Shown: positions 6,735 through 13,066 of the stretch, piece after piece | How positions within the stretch are numbered: the stretch's first letter is position 1 | Layout: each line of letters starts with the position of its first letter | Origin: an uncultured Acidobacteriota bacterium | GTDB lineage: Bacteria > Acidobacteriota > Terriglobia > Terriglobales > Acidobacteriaceae | Assembly (NCBI GenBank): GCA_903832475.1 | Contig: CAILBQ010000350.1 | Coordinates: 1 to 13,066, forward strand | DNA: 13,066 nt | Direction: 5' to 3' | The notes under the pieces: generated by a model | What the model was told of the DNA's origin: nothing | The model's input: only the letters and a program-made list of their open reading frames with translations | Databases searched by the model: none | Translations under genes and position numbers: made by a program

Positions 6735-8030
6735 ATGAGTGGCCGGGGTTCACAGCGACGCGCGAGTTGGCTGCTGGTTGGCACAATGATGGTGCTGGGC
6801 GGCGTAGGGACGGGTGCGATTGCGGCCCAGCCGGCGAACAGGCACCGTGTGGTACATCGCCATGCGAAGCCGCATCGGCTTATGGTGGGGTATTTTCCGC
6901 AGTGGGGGCTATACGACGAGCACCCGTATATCGCCAAGTCGCTGCTAACGACGGGGAGCGCGGCGCGGCTGGACCAGATCAATTATGCGCAAGGGTCGGT
7001 GCAGGGCGGGCGCTGCTCTCTAGCCGATCCGAATGCGGATCTGCAGCATGCATTCACCGCGGAGCAGAGCGTCAATGGCAAAGCGGACGATCCGAAGACT
7101 CCGTTCCGCGGTTACCTGCATCAGTTGCAGGAAGTGAAGGCTCGTTATCCCAGGCTGAAAATTCTGATTTCGCTGGAAGGCAAGGCGGCCGACTTTGCCG
7201 AGGATGCCAAGCCGCAAAAGCGGCAGGCGTTTGTTTCTTCGTGCATCAACACGTTTGTGCGCGGTCATTTTGCCAAGGGCGTGACTGAGCCGGGAATATT
7301 CGACGGGTTCGATGTGGACTGGGAGTCGCCGGAGCGTGAAGATGCAGCGAACTTCCGGGCCTTGCTGGAGGAATTCCGGAAGCAGATGGCTGTCTTCGAA
7401 GCAGCGGAGCATCGCAGGCTGCTGCTTTCCGTGGCCGTCGGGCAGGCGCCGGGGATGCTGCCGGGGACGGATTTCGCGGTGGTTGGGCGGTTGGTGGATG
7501 AAGTTGGCGTCATGAACTACGACTACGCGGGGCCGTGGAGTCCGACCACCGGTTTCGTTGCGCCGTTGTTTACCGATCCGCGGGGGCCGGGAGCCGAGTA
7601 CAGCATCGAGCACAGCATCGCCAGCTACAAGGCTGCCGGAGTTCCAGAGAAAAAGCTGCTGATGGGATTGCCGTTTTATGGGTATAGCTGGACCGAAGTT
7701 CCGGATGAGAACAACGGCCTGGCGCAGGAGGGAAGAGGACATGACGCGGACCGGCCGTATCACTATATTCGCGGGCTGGACGCTTCTTTCGAGACTTTCC
7801 GGGACAAGCGTACGAAGGCGCCATGGCGGTTCGACGGAGACACGTTCTGGACCTTTGAGGATCCGGTTTCGGTCCGCTACAAGGTGAGCTACGCTTCGCG
7901 CCAGAACCTGGGTGGGGTGATGATCTGGGAACTGAGCGGGGATACCGAGGATGCGGAACTGCTGCATACGGTGTACCGGTCGCTGCGTCATCCGTTAAAG
8001 CGGCGGGTGTTCACGGCGTCGGGGGAGTAG
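6735..8030 (+). CDS. Secreted glycoside hydrolase family 18 (chitinase-like) protein
   Basis: Residues 190-197 are DGFDVDWE, the DxxDxDxE signature of GH18, with E197 as the acid catalyst. MNYD at 260-263 and W398 in VMIWELSGD are the other usual substrate-site elements, and VGYFPQWG near residue 50 is the first barrel strand. GH18 enzymes cleave chitin or related beta-1,4-linked N-acetylglucosamine polymers by substrate-assisted catalysis. The first 30 or so residues form a signal peptide: an Arg-rich start, a hydrophobic run WLLVGTMMVLGG, then cleavage near AIA-AQ. A basic His/Arg-rich stretch follows. ATG at 6735 is chosen because it gives this signal peptide; no good ribosome binding site supports it, and TTG at 6696 would add 13 residues. 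No carbohydrate-binding module is visible. Confidence 0.9.
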   Translation: MSGRGSQRRASWLLVGTMMVLGGVGTGAIAAQPANRHRVVHRHAKPHRLMVGYFPQWGLYDEHPYIAKSLLTTGSAARLDQINYAQGSVQGGRCSLADPNADLQHAFTAEQSVNGKADDPKTPFRGYLHQLQEVKARYPRLKILISLEGKAADFAEDAKPQKRQAFVSSCINTFVRGHFAKGVTEPGIFDGFDVDWESPEREDAANFRALLEEFRKQMAVFEAAEHRRLLLSVAVGQAPGMLPGTDFAVVGRLVDEVGVMNYDYAGPWSPTTGFVAPLFTDPRGPGAEYSIEHSIASYKAAGVPEKKLLMGLPFYGYSWTEVPDENNGLAQEGRGHDADRPYHYIRGLDASFETFRDKRTKAPWRFDGDTFWTFEDPVSVRYKVSYASRQNLGGVMIWELSGDTEDAELLHTVYRSLRHPLKRRVFTASGE

Positions 8031-8112
8031 AAGCCGCGTTTCCGCAGCGTAGTCTGGCGGCCGCCACTTTGTGCGAATGTTTTCGGAGTCTAAAGCGGTG
8101 GTAAAGCGATGC

Positions 8113-8141
8113 TTGCGGGGATCTACTTTGCAATGTAAAGT
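8113..8141 (+). promoter_or_regulatory. Promoter of the membrane-protein/regulator operon
   Basis: TTGCGG at 8113-8118 and TAAAGT at 8136-8141 are separated by exactly 17 bases. The expected transcription start is at about 8147-8149, only a few bases before the ATG at 8151, so the message would be leaderless or nearly so. This agrees with the lack of a clear ribosome binding site. The operator-like repeat at 8125-8141 covers the -10 box. Confidence 0.5.
8125..8141. promoter_or_regulatory. Operator-like inverted repeat (site 1)
   Basis: ACTTTG-CAATG-TAAAGT is an interrupted palindrome with 6-base arms (5 of 6 pairs symmetric) and a 5-base centre. It overlaps the proposed -10 box of the operon that encodes a winged-helix regulator. 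A nearly identical element recurs at 9199-9215, which supports a specific protein-binding site, probably for that regulator. An isolated left half-site ACTTTG also occurs at 8066-8071. Confidence 0.6.
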
Positions 8142-8150
8142 GAAAAAAGC

Positions 8151-8765
8151 ATGACCGACCTGCACAACGCGTTAGGCGACATCAGCAGTATCCGCAAGCA
8201 GATGGCACGCGCGACGCAGTTTCGCGGCTACGGGCCTGCCACATTGGCAAGCACGGGCCTGGCCGCCGTGCTGGCTGCTGCCGCGCAGGCCATCTGGTTG
8301 CCGGACGCGGCGAAGCATTTGCAGAGCTACTTGACCCTCTGGATTGGAACGGCTGTGTTTTCTTCCGCAGTGGCCGGGGTGCAAATTTATACGCGAACTC
8401 GGAGGCTGCACTCTGGGCTTTCGGATGAGATGATTCGGACTGCGATCGAGCAGTTTATGCCCGCGGTTGGCGCAGGCATGCTGATGACGATGGTATTGGT
8501 GCTATTTGCGCCGTCGGTGCTGTGGATGCTGCCCGGAATCTGGCAGGTGATCTATAGCCTGGGTGTCTTTTCGTCCTGCCGATTCCTGCCCCGTCTCATG
8601 CTGGCTGCCGGGGGCTGGTATTTGCTGAGCGGCCTGGCGTGTCTATCGCTTGGGGATGTGCGCGCGCTAGAGCCGTGGACGATGGGTATTGCGTTCGGGG
8701 GCGGTCAACTCCTGGTGGCGGGAATACTGCTGATTGCGGCCCGGGAGGATGAAGATGGCGACTGA
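8151..8765 (+). CDS. Six-helix membrane protein paired with a winged-helix regulator
   Basis: A 204-residue protein with a short cytoplasmic N-terminus (ISSIRKQMARATQFRGYGPA) and about six membrane helices, near residues 29-50, 59-81, 102-120, 123-143, 147-167 and 175-197, ending in an acidic tail (AAREDEDGD). I do not recognise an enzymatic motif. The gene overlaps the regulator gene by 11 bases, and such membrane-protein/regulator pairs recur in Acidobacteria, so it may sense a membrane state or modulate the regulator; that is inference. It starts 9 bases after a proposed -10 box that overlaps an operator-like repeat, so the pair is probably autoregulated and its message may lack a leader. 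Confidence 0.8.
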   Translation: MTDLHNALGDISSIRKQMARATQFRGYGPATLASTGLAAVLAAAAQAIWLPDAAKHLQSYLTLWIGTAVFSSAVAGVQIYTRTRRLHSGLSDEMIRTAIEQFMPAVGAGMLMTMVLVLFAPSVLWMLPGIWQVIYSLGVFSSCRFLPRLMLAAGGWYLLSGLACLSLGDVRALEPWTMGIAFGGGQLLVAGILLIAAREDEDGD

Positions 8766-9144
8766 ACCCCGAGGCAGCGAAGGTCGATTTGCGTATGAAG
8801 GTCTGGATCGGGTGATCCACGAGCGGGCGCGGCTGAGCGTGCTGACCTCGCTTGTGTCGAATCCGAAAGGACTGATTTTCAATGATCTCAAACAGCTATG
8901 TTCGCTGACGGACGGAAATCTCAGCCGTCACCTGAGCGTGCTGGAGGCGGAAAACATGGTGGAGATCACGAAGGGTGTGGAACACAATCGTCCGCAAACG
9001 TTTTGCCGTATCACCCGAGAAGGCCGCGAGCGCTTTCTTGAATATCTTTCCACGCTGGAGCAGGTGGTGAAGGACGCGGCCCGGGTTTCGAAAGATGAGC
9101 ACGGGGCCGGTCTGACACGCGGGTTGCTTCCTTCCAAAGCCTAG
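8755..9144 (+). CDS. Winged-helix transcriptional regulator (MarR/ArsR-like fold, HTH_34 type)
   Basis: The 129-residue protein is essentially one winged-helix DNA-binding domain: helix one at about residues 19-35 (VIHERARLSVLTSL), helix two in GLIFNDLKQLC, the recognition helix at about 52-67 (TDGNLSRHLSVLEAEN), a beta wing at about 69-87, and a C-terminal helix (RERFLEYLSTLEQVV) suited to dimerisation. It has no separate ligand domain or cysteine switch. ATG at 8755 is chosen because GGAGG at 8744-8748 lies 6 bases upstream; ATG at 8749 is too close. It overlaps the membrane-protein gene and precedes uppS by 23 bases. As a likely dimer it would suit the inverted repeats at 8125 and 9199. 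Whether it represses or activates cannot be read from the sequence, though the site over the -10 box argues for repression. Confidence 0.88.
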   Translation: MATEPRGSEGRFAYEGLDRVIHERARLSVLTSLVSNPKGLIFNDLKQLCSLTDGNLSRHLSVLEAENMVEITKGVEHNRPQTFCRITREGRERFLEYLSTLEQVVKDAARVSKDEHGAGLTRGLLPSKA

Positions 9145-9155
9145 CCCTTTTTTTT
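9121..9155 (+). terminator. Imperfect terminator or attenuator at the regulator/uppS junction
   Basis: The end of the regulator gene can fold as GGGTT...AGCCC around a GCTT/AAGC inner stem with a bulge, followed by eight T residues at 9148-9155. The stem is imperfect and partly lies in coding sequence, so termination is probably partial. The T-run directly abuts the uppS ribosome binding site GGAGG (9156-9160). Confidence 0.35.
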
Positions 9156-9162
9156 GGAGGTT

Positions 9163-9179
9163 ACTTTATGACGCAAAGC
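9163..9179. promoter_or_regulatory. Degenerate operator-like site over the uppS start codon
   Basis: ACTTTA-TGACG-CAAAGC matches the ACTTTG-N5-CAAAGT pattern with one mismatch in each arm and the same 5-base centre. It covers the ATG of uppS at 9168. Its centre is 36 bases from that of the perfect site at 9199-9215. Taken alone it could be chance. Confidence 0.3.
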
Positions 9180-9938
9180 ATCATTGCTATGCCCGATCAC
9201 TTTGTATCGCAAAGTGGATTGCACGTGGCCATCATCATGGACGGCAACGGGAGATGGGCGGCGAGGCGAGGATTGCCTCGAGTTGCTGGGCATCGGGCTG
9301 GAATCGCATCGGTTCGCAGGGTGATAGAGCGAGCGCTGGATCGGGGCATTGCCCGGCTCACGCTATACGCATTTTCCGCAGATAACTGGCGGCGACCAAG
9401 CAGCGAAGTACAGAATCTCTTTTGGCTGCTGCGGGCCTTTCTTCGACTGGAGACGGACCGGCTGGTGAGGCGCGGGGTTCGCTTCGAAGCCATCGGCCGC
9501 CGGGATCGACTGGCCAAGCCGGTGCTGCATGAGATCGTGGCGGCGGAGTCTGCAACCGCGGCGTTACGGCGGCTTCATCTTTGTGTTGCGATTGACTATT
9601 CGTCTCGCGATGCTATTGCAAACGCGGCCGGGCAGTTGAAAACGGCTCACTTCAACAAAGGACAGAATTCCCCCGAGTTCCTACGGTTGTGCCTGTTTGA
9701 AGCTTTGGAGAGAGACCATGGAGCGGTGGATCTTTTGATCCGCACCGGGGGAGAGAAGCGGCTATCGGACTTTCTGCTCTGGGAGTCTGCTTACGCGGAG
9801 CTTGTCTTTTCTGACTGCATGTGGCCTGACTTCGATGGGGACGACCTGGATGCGGCGCTGGATGAGTTTAAGCGCAGAGAGAGGCGTTTTGGTGGGGTGC
9901 GTGAAGTTGAGGTCTCTCTGATTGGCGGCCGATCGTGA
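9168..9938 (+). CDS. uppS: cis-Prenyltransferase, isoprenyl (undecaprenyl) diphosphate synthase family
   Basis: The 256-residue protein has the UppS landmarks: IIMDGNGRWA at 22-31 with the Mg2+/diphosphate-binding D25, H42 in GHRAG, FSADNWRRP at 69-77, and IRTGGEKRLSDFLLWE at 191-206 followed by SAYAELVFSD and WPDF. These enzymes add isopentenyl units to an allylic diphosphate in cis configuration to make the C55 wall carrier or shorter or longer polyprenyl diphosphates. The usual NYGGR motif reads DYSSR at 143-147, a possible sign of a specialised paralogue. GGAGG at 9156-9160 lies 7 bases before the ATG. Here it sits with a radical SAM gene (1-base overlap) rather than with cdsA or dxr as is common for the housekeeping copy, so the symbol names the family, not a proven role. 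Confidence 0.9.
   Translation: MTQSIIAMPDHFVSQSGLHVAIIMDGNGRWAARRGLPRVAGHRAGIASVRRVIERALDRGIARLTLYAFSADNWRRPSSEVQNLFWLLRAFLRLETDRLVRRGVRFEAIGRRDRLAKPVLHEIVAAESATAALRRLHLCVAIDYSSRDAIANAAGQLKTAHFNKGQNSPEFLRLCLFEALERDHGAVDLLIRTGGEKRLSDFLLWESAYAELVFSDCMWPDFDGDDLDAALDEFKRRERRFGGVREVEVSLIGGRS
9199..9215. promoter_or_regulatory. Operator-like perfect inverted repeat inside the 5' end of uppS (site 2)
   Basis: ACTTTG-TATCG-CAAAGT is a perfect 6-base-arm inverted repeat with the same arms and spacing as the site at 8125-8141. It lies in codons 11-16 of uppS, a segment with no conserved role in the enzyme family, so its sequence is free to serve as a binding site. It may let the upstream regulator control the prenyltransferase genes separately from its own operon. 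Confidence 0.55.
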
Positions 9939-11434
9939 TGGGCTCCGGGAAGCGCGCGCTCAAGGTCAAATTCATTCTTCCGTCACTCAAAGAAGCAAGC
10001 GATCCGCATTTGAGGCCGATCAAGTACTCTCTGTTTCCGCCGCTGGGGCTGGCGACTTTGGCCGCTTATCTTTCGGACGAGGACGATGCAGTGATCGTCG
10101 ACGAGCATGTGGAGCCGCTTCGACTGGATGACATGCCGGATATCGTGGTGATTCAGGTGTACATCACGAACGCCTACCGCGCTTACCGGATCGCGGATCA
10201 CTACCGGAGCAAGGGAGTGTTGGCCTGCCTCGGGGGTCTGCATGTGACTTCGCTTCCTGAAGAAGCGAGCGTCCATGCGGACGCCATTTTTCTGGGGCCG
10301 GGGGAGCAGACGTTCCCGACGTTTCTGCGCGATTACCGCGATGGCAAGGTGGAGCGCGTTTATGCTTCCACCGCAGGACGCACGCTGGATCGTATTCCGC
10401 CGATTCGACGCGATCTGATTCGTCGTTCACTTTACCTGGTGCCGAATTCGATTGTCGTGACGCGGGGATGCCCGCAGCATTGCGATTTCTGCTACAAGGA
10501 TGCCTTCTATCAAGGAGGCCGAGGCTTCTACACACAGAGGGTCGACGATGCGTTGCGTGAGATCGACCGCCTGCCCGGACGTCATCTTTATTTTCTCGAC
10601 GATCACCTGCTGGGCGACAGGCGTTTTGCCGAAACACTTTTCGAAGGCATGAAGGGCATGAGACGGCTCTTCCAAGGCGCGGCGACGGTGGATTCGATCT
10701 TGCGCGGCGATTTGATCGAGCGTGCTGCGGAAGCAGGACTTCGCAGCATCTTCGTCGGCTTTGAGACACTCACGCCAGAGAATTTGAGGAGAAGCAACAA
10801 ACGGCAAAATTTGGGACGCGATTATAAGGCGGTTGCCGATCGCCTGCATTCTCTTGGCATCATGATCAACGGTAGCTTTGTTTTCGGCATGGACGACGAT
10901 GGGGAGGACGTGTTCCGCCGCACGGTGGACTGGGCCGTCGAGCATGGGATTACGACGGCGACATTTCATATTCAGACGCCGTATCCCGGTACGCGACTGC
11001 ATGCCCGCATGGTTCAAGAGAAACGCATGCTGACGCGGGACTGGAATCTTTACGACACGCGGCACGTGGTCTATCAGCCTGCGCTGCTCAAGCCTGAGGC
11101 ATTGAAGGAAGGCTACGACTGGGCGTATCGCGAGTTTTATAGATGGAGATCGATTGCGCAGGCCTCACTGCACCACGGAACTCTGAAGCACCAAGCAAAA
11201 CACTTTTTCTACGCTGCGGGATGGAAGAAATTCGAGCCGCTGTGGGATCTGCTCATTCGGGCACGACAGCTGACGAGGATTACTCCGTTGCTGGAAGGTG
11301 TGCTTTCCAAGGTGTCGCGGGCAAGTGTTATGAAGAAGGAACAGCTCCGTGAGTTCGAGAGTCTTGTCGTTCTATCGTCGGCTGTGCCGCGGGAAGCGAT
11401 GATGGTTGAGGAGTCCAATCTTGCCGGAAAATGA
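9938..11434 (+). CDS. B12-binding-domain radical SAM enzyme
   Basis: The 498-residue protein has an N-terminal Rossmann-like cobalamin-binding domain (about residues 10-145; PPLGLATLAAYL at 34-45, GLHVT and GPGEQTF near 100-126). It is followed by a radical SAM barrel with RGCPQHCDFCY, whose C178, C182 and C185 form the CxxxCxxC iron-sulphur site. GFETLTPENLRRSNK and the TPYPGTRL segment are typical of class B radical SAM enzymes such as HpnP, HpnJ and BchE. The canonical DxHxxG cobalamin motif is not present. Such enzymes methylate or rearrange unactivated carbons, often in lipids or pigments. The ATG overlaps the uppS stop codon (TGATG), implying coupling to the prenyltransferase and perhaps a prenyl-lipid substrate; that is inference. 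The substrate is unknown. Confidence 0.88.
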   Translation: MGSGKRALKVKFILPSLKEASDPHLRPIKYSLFPPLGLATLAAYLSDEDDAVIVDEHVEPLRLDDMPDIVVIQVYITNAYRAYRIADHYRSKGVLACLGGLHVTSLPEEASVHADAIFLGPGEQTFPTFLRDYRDGKVERVYASTAGRTLDRIPPIRRDLIRRSLYLVPNSIVVTRGCPQHCDFCYKDAFYQGGRGFYTQRVDDALREIDRLPGRHLYFLDDHLLGDRRFAETLFEGMKGMRRLFQGAATVDSILRGDLIERAAEAGLRSIFVGFETLTPENLRRSNKRQNLGRDYKAVADRLHSLGIMINGSFVFGMDDDGEDVFRRTVDWAVEHGITTATFHIQTPYPGTRLHARMVQEKRMLTRDWNLYDTRHVVYQPALLKPEALKEGYDWAYREFYRWRSIAQASLHHGTLKHQAKHFFYAAGWKKFEPLWDLLIRARQLTRITPLLEGVLSKVSRASVMKKEQLREFESLVVLSSAVPREAMMVEESNLAGK

Positions 11435-11939
11435 TTTCGCAATCAGAAGACATCGGCGCGCTACCCGCTTTTGGATTGGCGTTGTGATGGCGGGCTTGAT
11501 TGTCAGCGGCGTGACGGCATTTCCGCTGGAGGCGGAGTTGCGCATTTTACTTGGCCTCTTACGAAGCGCAACGCTAAGGCCGATGGCGGAGTGGACGCAC
11601 CTGCTGCCCTGGATCTCCCGCGTTTCCGCTGCGCTCGCGAGTACCAACAGAGACTATCCATTTCTGGCCTATGGGACCGACTGGCTGGCGTTCGCGCATC
11701 TGGTGATCGCGGCGGCTTTCATCGGGCCCTATCGTGATCCGGTTCGGAACAAGTGGGTCATCACGTTTGGCCTGATTGCCTGTGCTGGAGTGATTCCTCT
11801 GGCTCTGATCGCGGGGCACATTCGAGGACTGCCGATTGCGTGGCGGCTGGGAGATTGCTGTTTCGGACTCTTCGGAGGGATACCGCTTCTCTTTTGCCGG
11901 AAACACATTGCCTTGATGGAACGCATTGAGGAGAAGTGA
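11421..11939 (+). CDS. Four-helix membrane protein, conserved hypothetical
   Basis: A 172-residue protein with a basic N-terminus (IRRHRRATR) and about four membrane helices, near residues 17-35, 86-103, 112-132 and 143-158. A polar loop FIGPYRDPVRNKW joins helices two and three and looks like the most characteristic segment. I know no function for it and see no phosphatase or transferase motif. TTG at 11421 is proposed as start because GAGGAG at 11408-11413 lies 7 bases upstream; TTG at 11406 in the same frame would add 5 residues and has no good binding site. It overlaps the radical SAM gene by 14 bases, so it belongs to the same translation unit and may act in the membrane with the two enzymes. 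It ends 57 bases from a convergent gene; no clear terminator is seen in that gap. Confidence 0.75.
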   Translation: MPENDFAIRRHRRATRFWIGVVMAGLIVSGVTAFPLEAELRILLGLLRSATLRPMAEWTHLLPWISRVSAALASTNRDYPFLAYGTDWLAFAHLVIAAAFIGPYRDPVRNKWVITFGLIACAGVIPLALIAGHIRGLPIAWRLGDCCFGLFGGIPLLFCRKHIALMERIEEK

Positions 11940-11996
11940 ATTTCCCATGCTGAGTGTTGTGACTAAAGCTAGTGATCATCTTGCACTGCGCTCATC

Positions 11997-13066
11997 TCAG
12001 GAGCAGGCCGCCCATTGCTGCTGCCACGCAGATTTGTTCGGTGCGTGAAGCCAGGGCAGCTTTTCGATTGCCGATGGTGCGAAGCGAGGAAAGTCGTTGA
12101 GCAAATGCTGCGGCGCGATGGGTGAGGACGGGTGTGTGATGCGGTGTGCGTCTAAGAATTTGCCCAGCGAAAGCAGGGCGGTTTGAGCCCACAGGTTGGC
12201 GAGTTCCGGGTCTTTTGCTGCTTTGGACAATGCGGTTCGGTAGGCGAGATAAGCGAACTGGTAGCTGCCGTCCCACTTGCGCATCTTGCCGAGGATCTTG
12301 GCGGCGAGCAGGTCAAGCTTTGGGCTCTTGGGAAAGTCTGGCTGTAAAACCTGGGAAGCTTCAACGATGGTCTGCCAAGGTCGGCTTGCGTGCTCTTTCA
12401 TGAAGCGGGAGACGGCGAGATGAATGAACGGCTTGCGATAGCCAACGCCCCAGTAGTGAAGAAGGATGTCTTCGCAGAACGAGAGCTGGGTGTAGGTGCG
12501 CAGGAAGAGTCCGAAAGAGAATTGCTCGAGGGTGAAGGCTGGAGTGATGGAGTAGAGCTGGTCGATGAGTTCGATCGCCTGCGCGATGAGGTGGCGGTTG
12601 GCGGGGGTAACGCCGACTACGCCGGAGTTGAGCATTTCCGATTGCGGATCGATATGGACGCCGAGCAGGTCAACGCCGTTTGGATATTTTTCTGCGATGG
12701 GCTGCACGAGCGCGTTGTCCGCGATGGCGTAGTGATCGGAGGCGTGCATGAGCGACTTGTCGTCGGCGATGCGGGTGAAGAATTCGCGAGGGTCGCGCAG
12801 GAAGTAGGTGTCGGTGTCGAGCAGAACCGCGGGAGCCTGGTAGCGATCGAGGGCGGCAAGCAAAGCATGAGGCTTGGCGCGATGGTTGAACTTGCCTACG
12901 GGAGTCGCTTGCCAGGTCTGGATTTCTTCGGCGGGAACAGAGATGAGTTCGATAGGAAAGCCGGAGAGAAAGGCGGTGCGATCGGTGACGACGGCGATGG
13001 TAATGTCAAGGCGATCTGGTCCCAGATGGCGCAAGGCGGAGAGGATGCTGAGCGTCAACTCAAGCT
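11997..13066 (-). CDS. Putative glycosyltransferase-like protein (5' end missing)
   Basis: The frame is open to the right edge of the window, so the start lies outside; 355 residues are visible and the C-terminus is complete. LLDTDTYFLRDP at about residues 81-92 has a DxD motif (D83, D85) after a hydrophobic strand, as in GT-A glycosyltransferases that bind a nucleotide sugar through a metal. KFNHRAKPHALLAALDRY just before it and a later SGVVG segment fit that fold. The second half, rich in Ala, Leu and Tyr helices, is unassigned. The partial start shows no signal peptide. No partner gene is visible on this strand. A sugar-transferring role is inferred from one motif and its setting, and a non-enzymatic relative cannot be excluded. 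Confidence 0.6.
   Translation of the reverse strand, partial: LELTLSILSALRHLGPDRLDITIAVVTDRTAFLSGFPIELISVPAEEIQTWQATPVGKFNHRAKPHALLAALDRYQAPAVLLDTDTYFLRDPREFFTRIADDKSLMHASDHYAIADNALVQPIAEKYPNGVDLLGVHIDPQSEMLNSGVVGVTPANRHLIAQAIELIDQLYSITPAFTLEQFSFGLFLRTYTQLSFCEDILLHYWGVGYRKPFIHLAVSRFMKEHASRPWQTIVEASQVLQPDFPKSPKLDLLAAKILGKMRKWDGSYQFAYLAYRTALSKAAKDPELANLWAQTALLSLGKFLDAHRITHPSSPIAPQHLLNDFPRFAPSAIEKLPWLHAPNKSAWQQQWAACS

Noticed and set aside
7020..7991. Minus-strand open frame of 323 codons
   Set aside because: Antisense shadow of the GH18 gene; composition is biased and no domain is recognisable.
10427..11065. Minus-strand open frame of 212 codons
   Set aside because: Opposite the radical SAM core, which has a verified CxxxCxxC motif.
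9938..11434. Identification of the radical SAM enzyme as a tetraether or diabolic-acid synthase (Tes/Mss)
   Set aside because: Tempting because Acidobacteria make membrane-spanning lipids, but nothing I can see specifically matches that subfamily; left as a generic class B enzyme.
11940..11996. Bidirectional terminator between convergent genes
   Set aside because: No stable stem followed by a T or A run could be found in the 57-base gap.
1..13066. CRISPR array, insertion sequence, prophage or plasmid features
   Set aside because: No regularly spaced repeats, transposase or integrase genes, terminal inverted repeats or replication genes are seen.

Overview
The window is GC-rich, about 60% or more by eye, and densely coded. 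Its gene content fits a soil Acidobacterium of the Acidobacteriaceae type (Terriglobus, Granulicella or Edaphobacter-like). This assignment is an inference from base composition, the family mix and a membrane-protein plus winged-helix-regulator pair typical of that group. No rRNA or other phylogenetic marker is present.

Left part (1-3679): the 3' end of a large M28 metallopeptidase of the glutamate-carboxypeptidase-II/transferrin-receptor fold enters from the left edge. It is followed at once by an AT-rich hypothetical gene that looks acquired. A metallo-beta-lactamase-fold hydrolase (glyoxalase-II-like) converges on it from the minus strand. A 77-residue cysteine-containing small protein with an excellent ribosome binding site then reads rightward.

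Middle (3716-6637, all minus strand): an octaheme cytochrome c of the hydroxylamine-oxidoreductase family overlaps the gene for an eight-helix membrane protein. Together they look like a periplasmic redox enzyme and its membrane partner. The 3' end of the membrane-protein gene may be frameshifted. Upstream lie secG, with a textbook UUCG-loop terminator, and a tRNA-Leu(GAG) with a recognisable promoter.

Right part (6735-11939, all plus strand): a secreted GH18 glycoside hydrolase is followed by a compact block of a six-helix membrane protein, a winged-helix regulator, a cis-prenyltransferase (UppS family), a B12-binding-domain radical SAM enzyme and a four-helix membrane protein. These genes overlap or abut, except for a short gap after the regulator that holds a T-run. 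The same inverted repeat, ACTTTG-N5-CAAAGT or a near copy, covers the -10 box in front of the block and recurs inside the first codons of the prenyltransferase. This makes the block a candidate self-regulated unit, possibly for modifying a polyprenyl or membrane lipid; that function is inference. A glycosyltransferase-like gene converges from the right edge and is cut by it.

No CRISPR array, insertion sequence, rRNA or phage module was seen. No gene-free stretch exceeds 300 bases; the longest is the 215-base gap between secG and the cytochrome gene.
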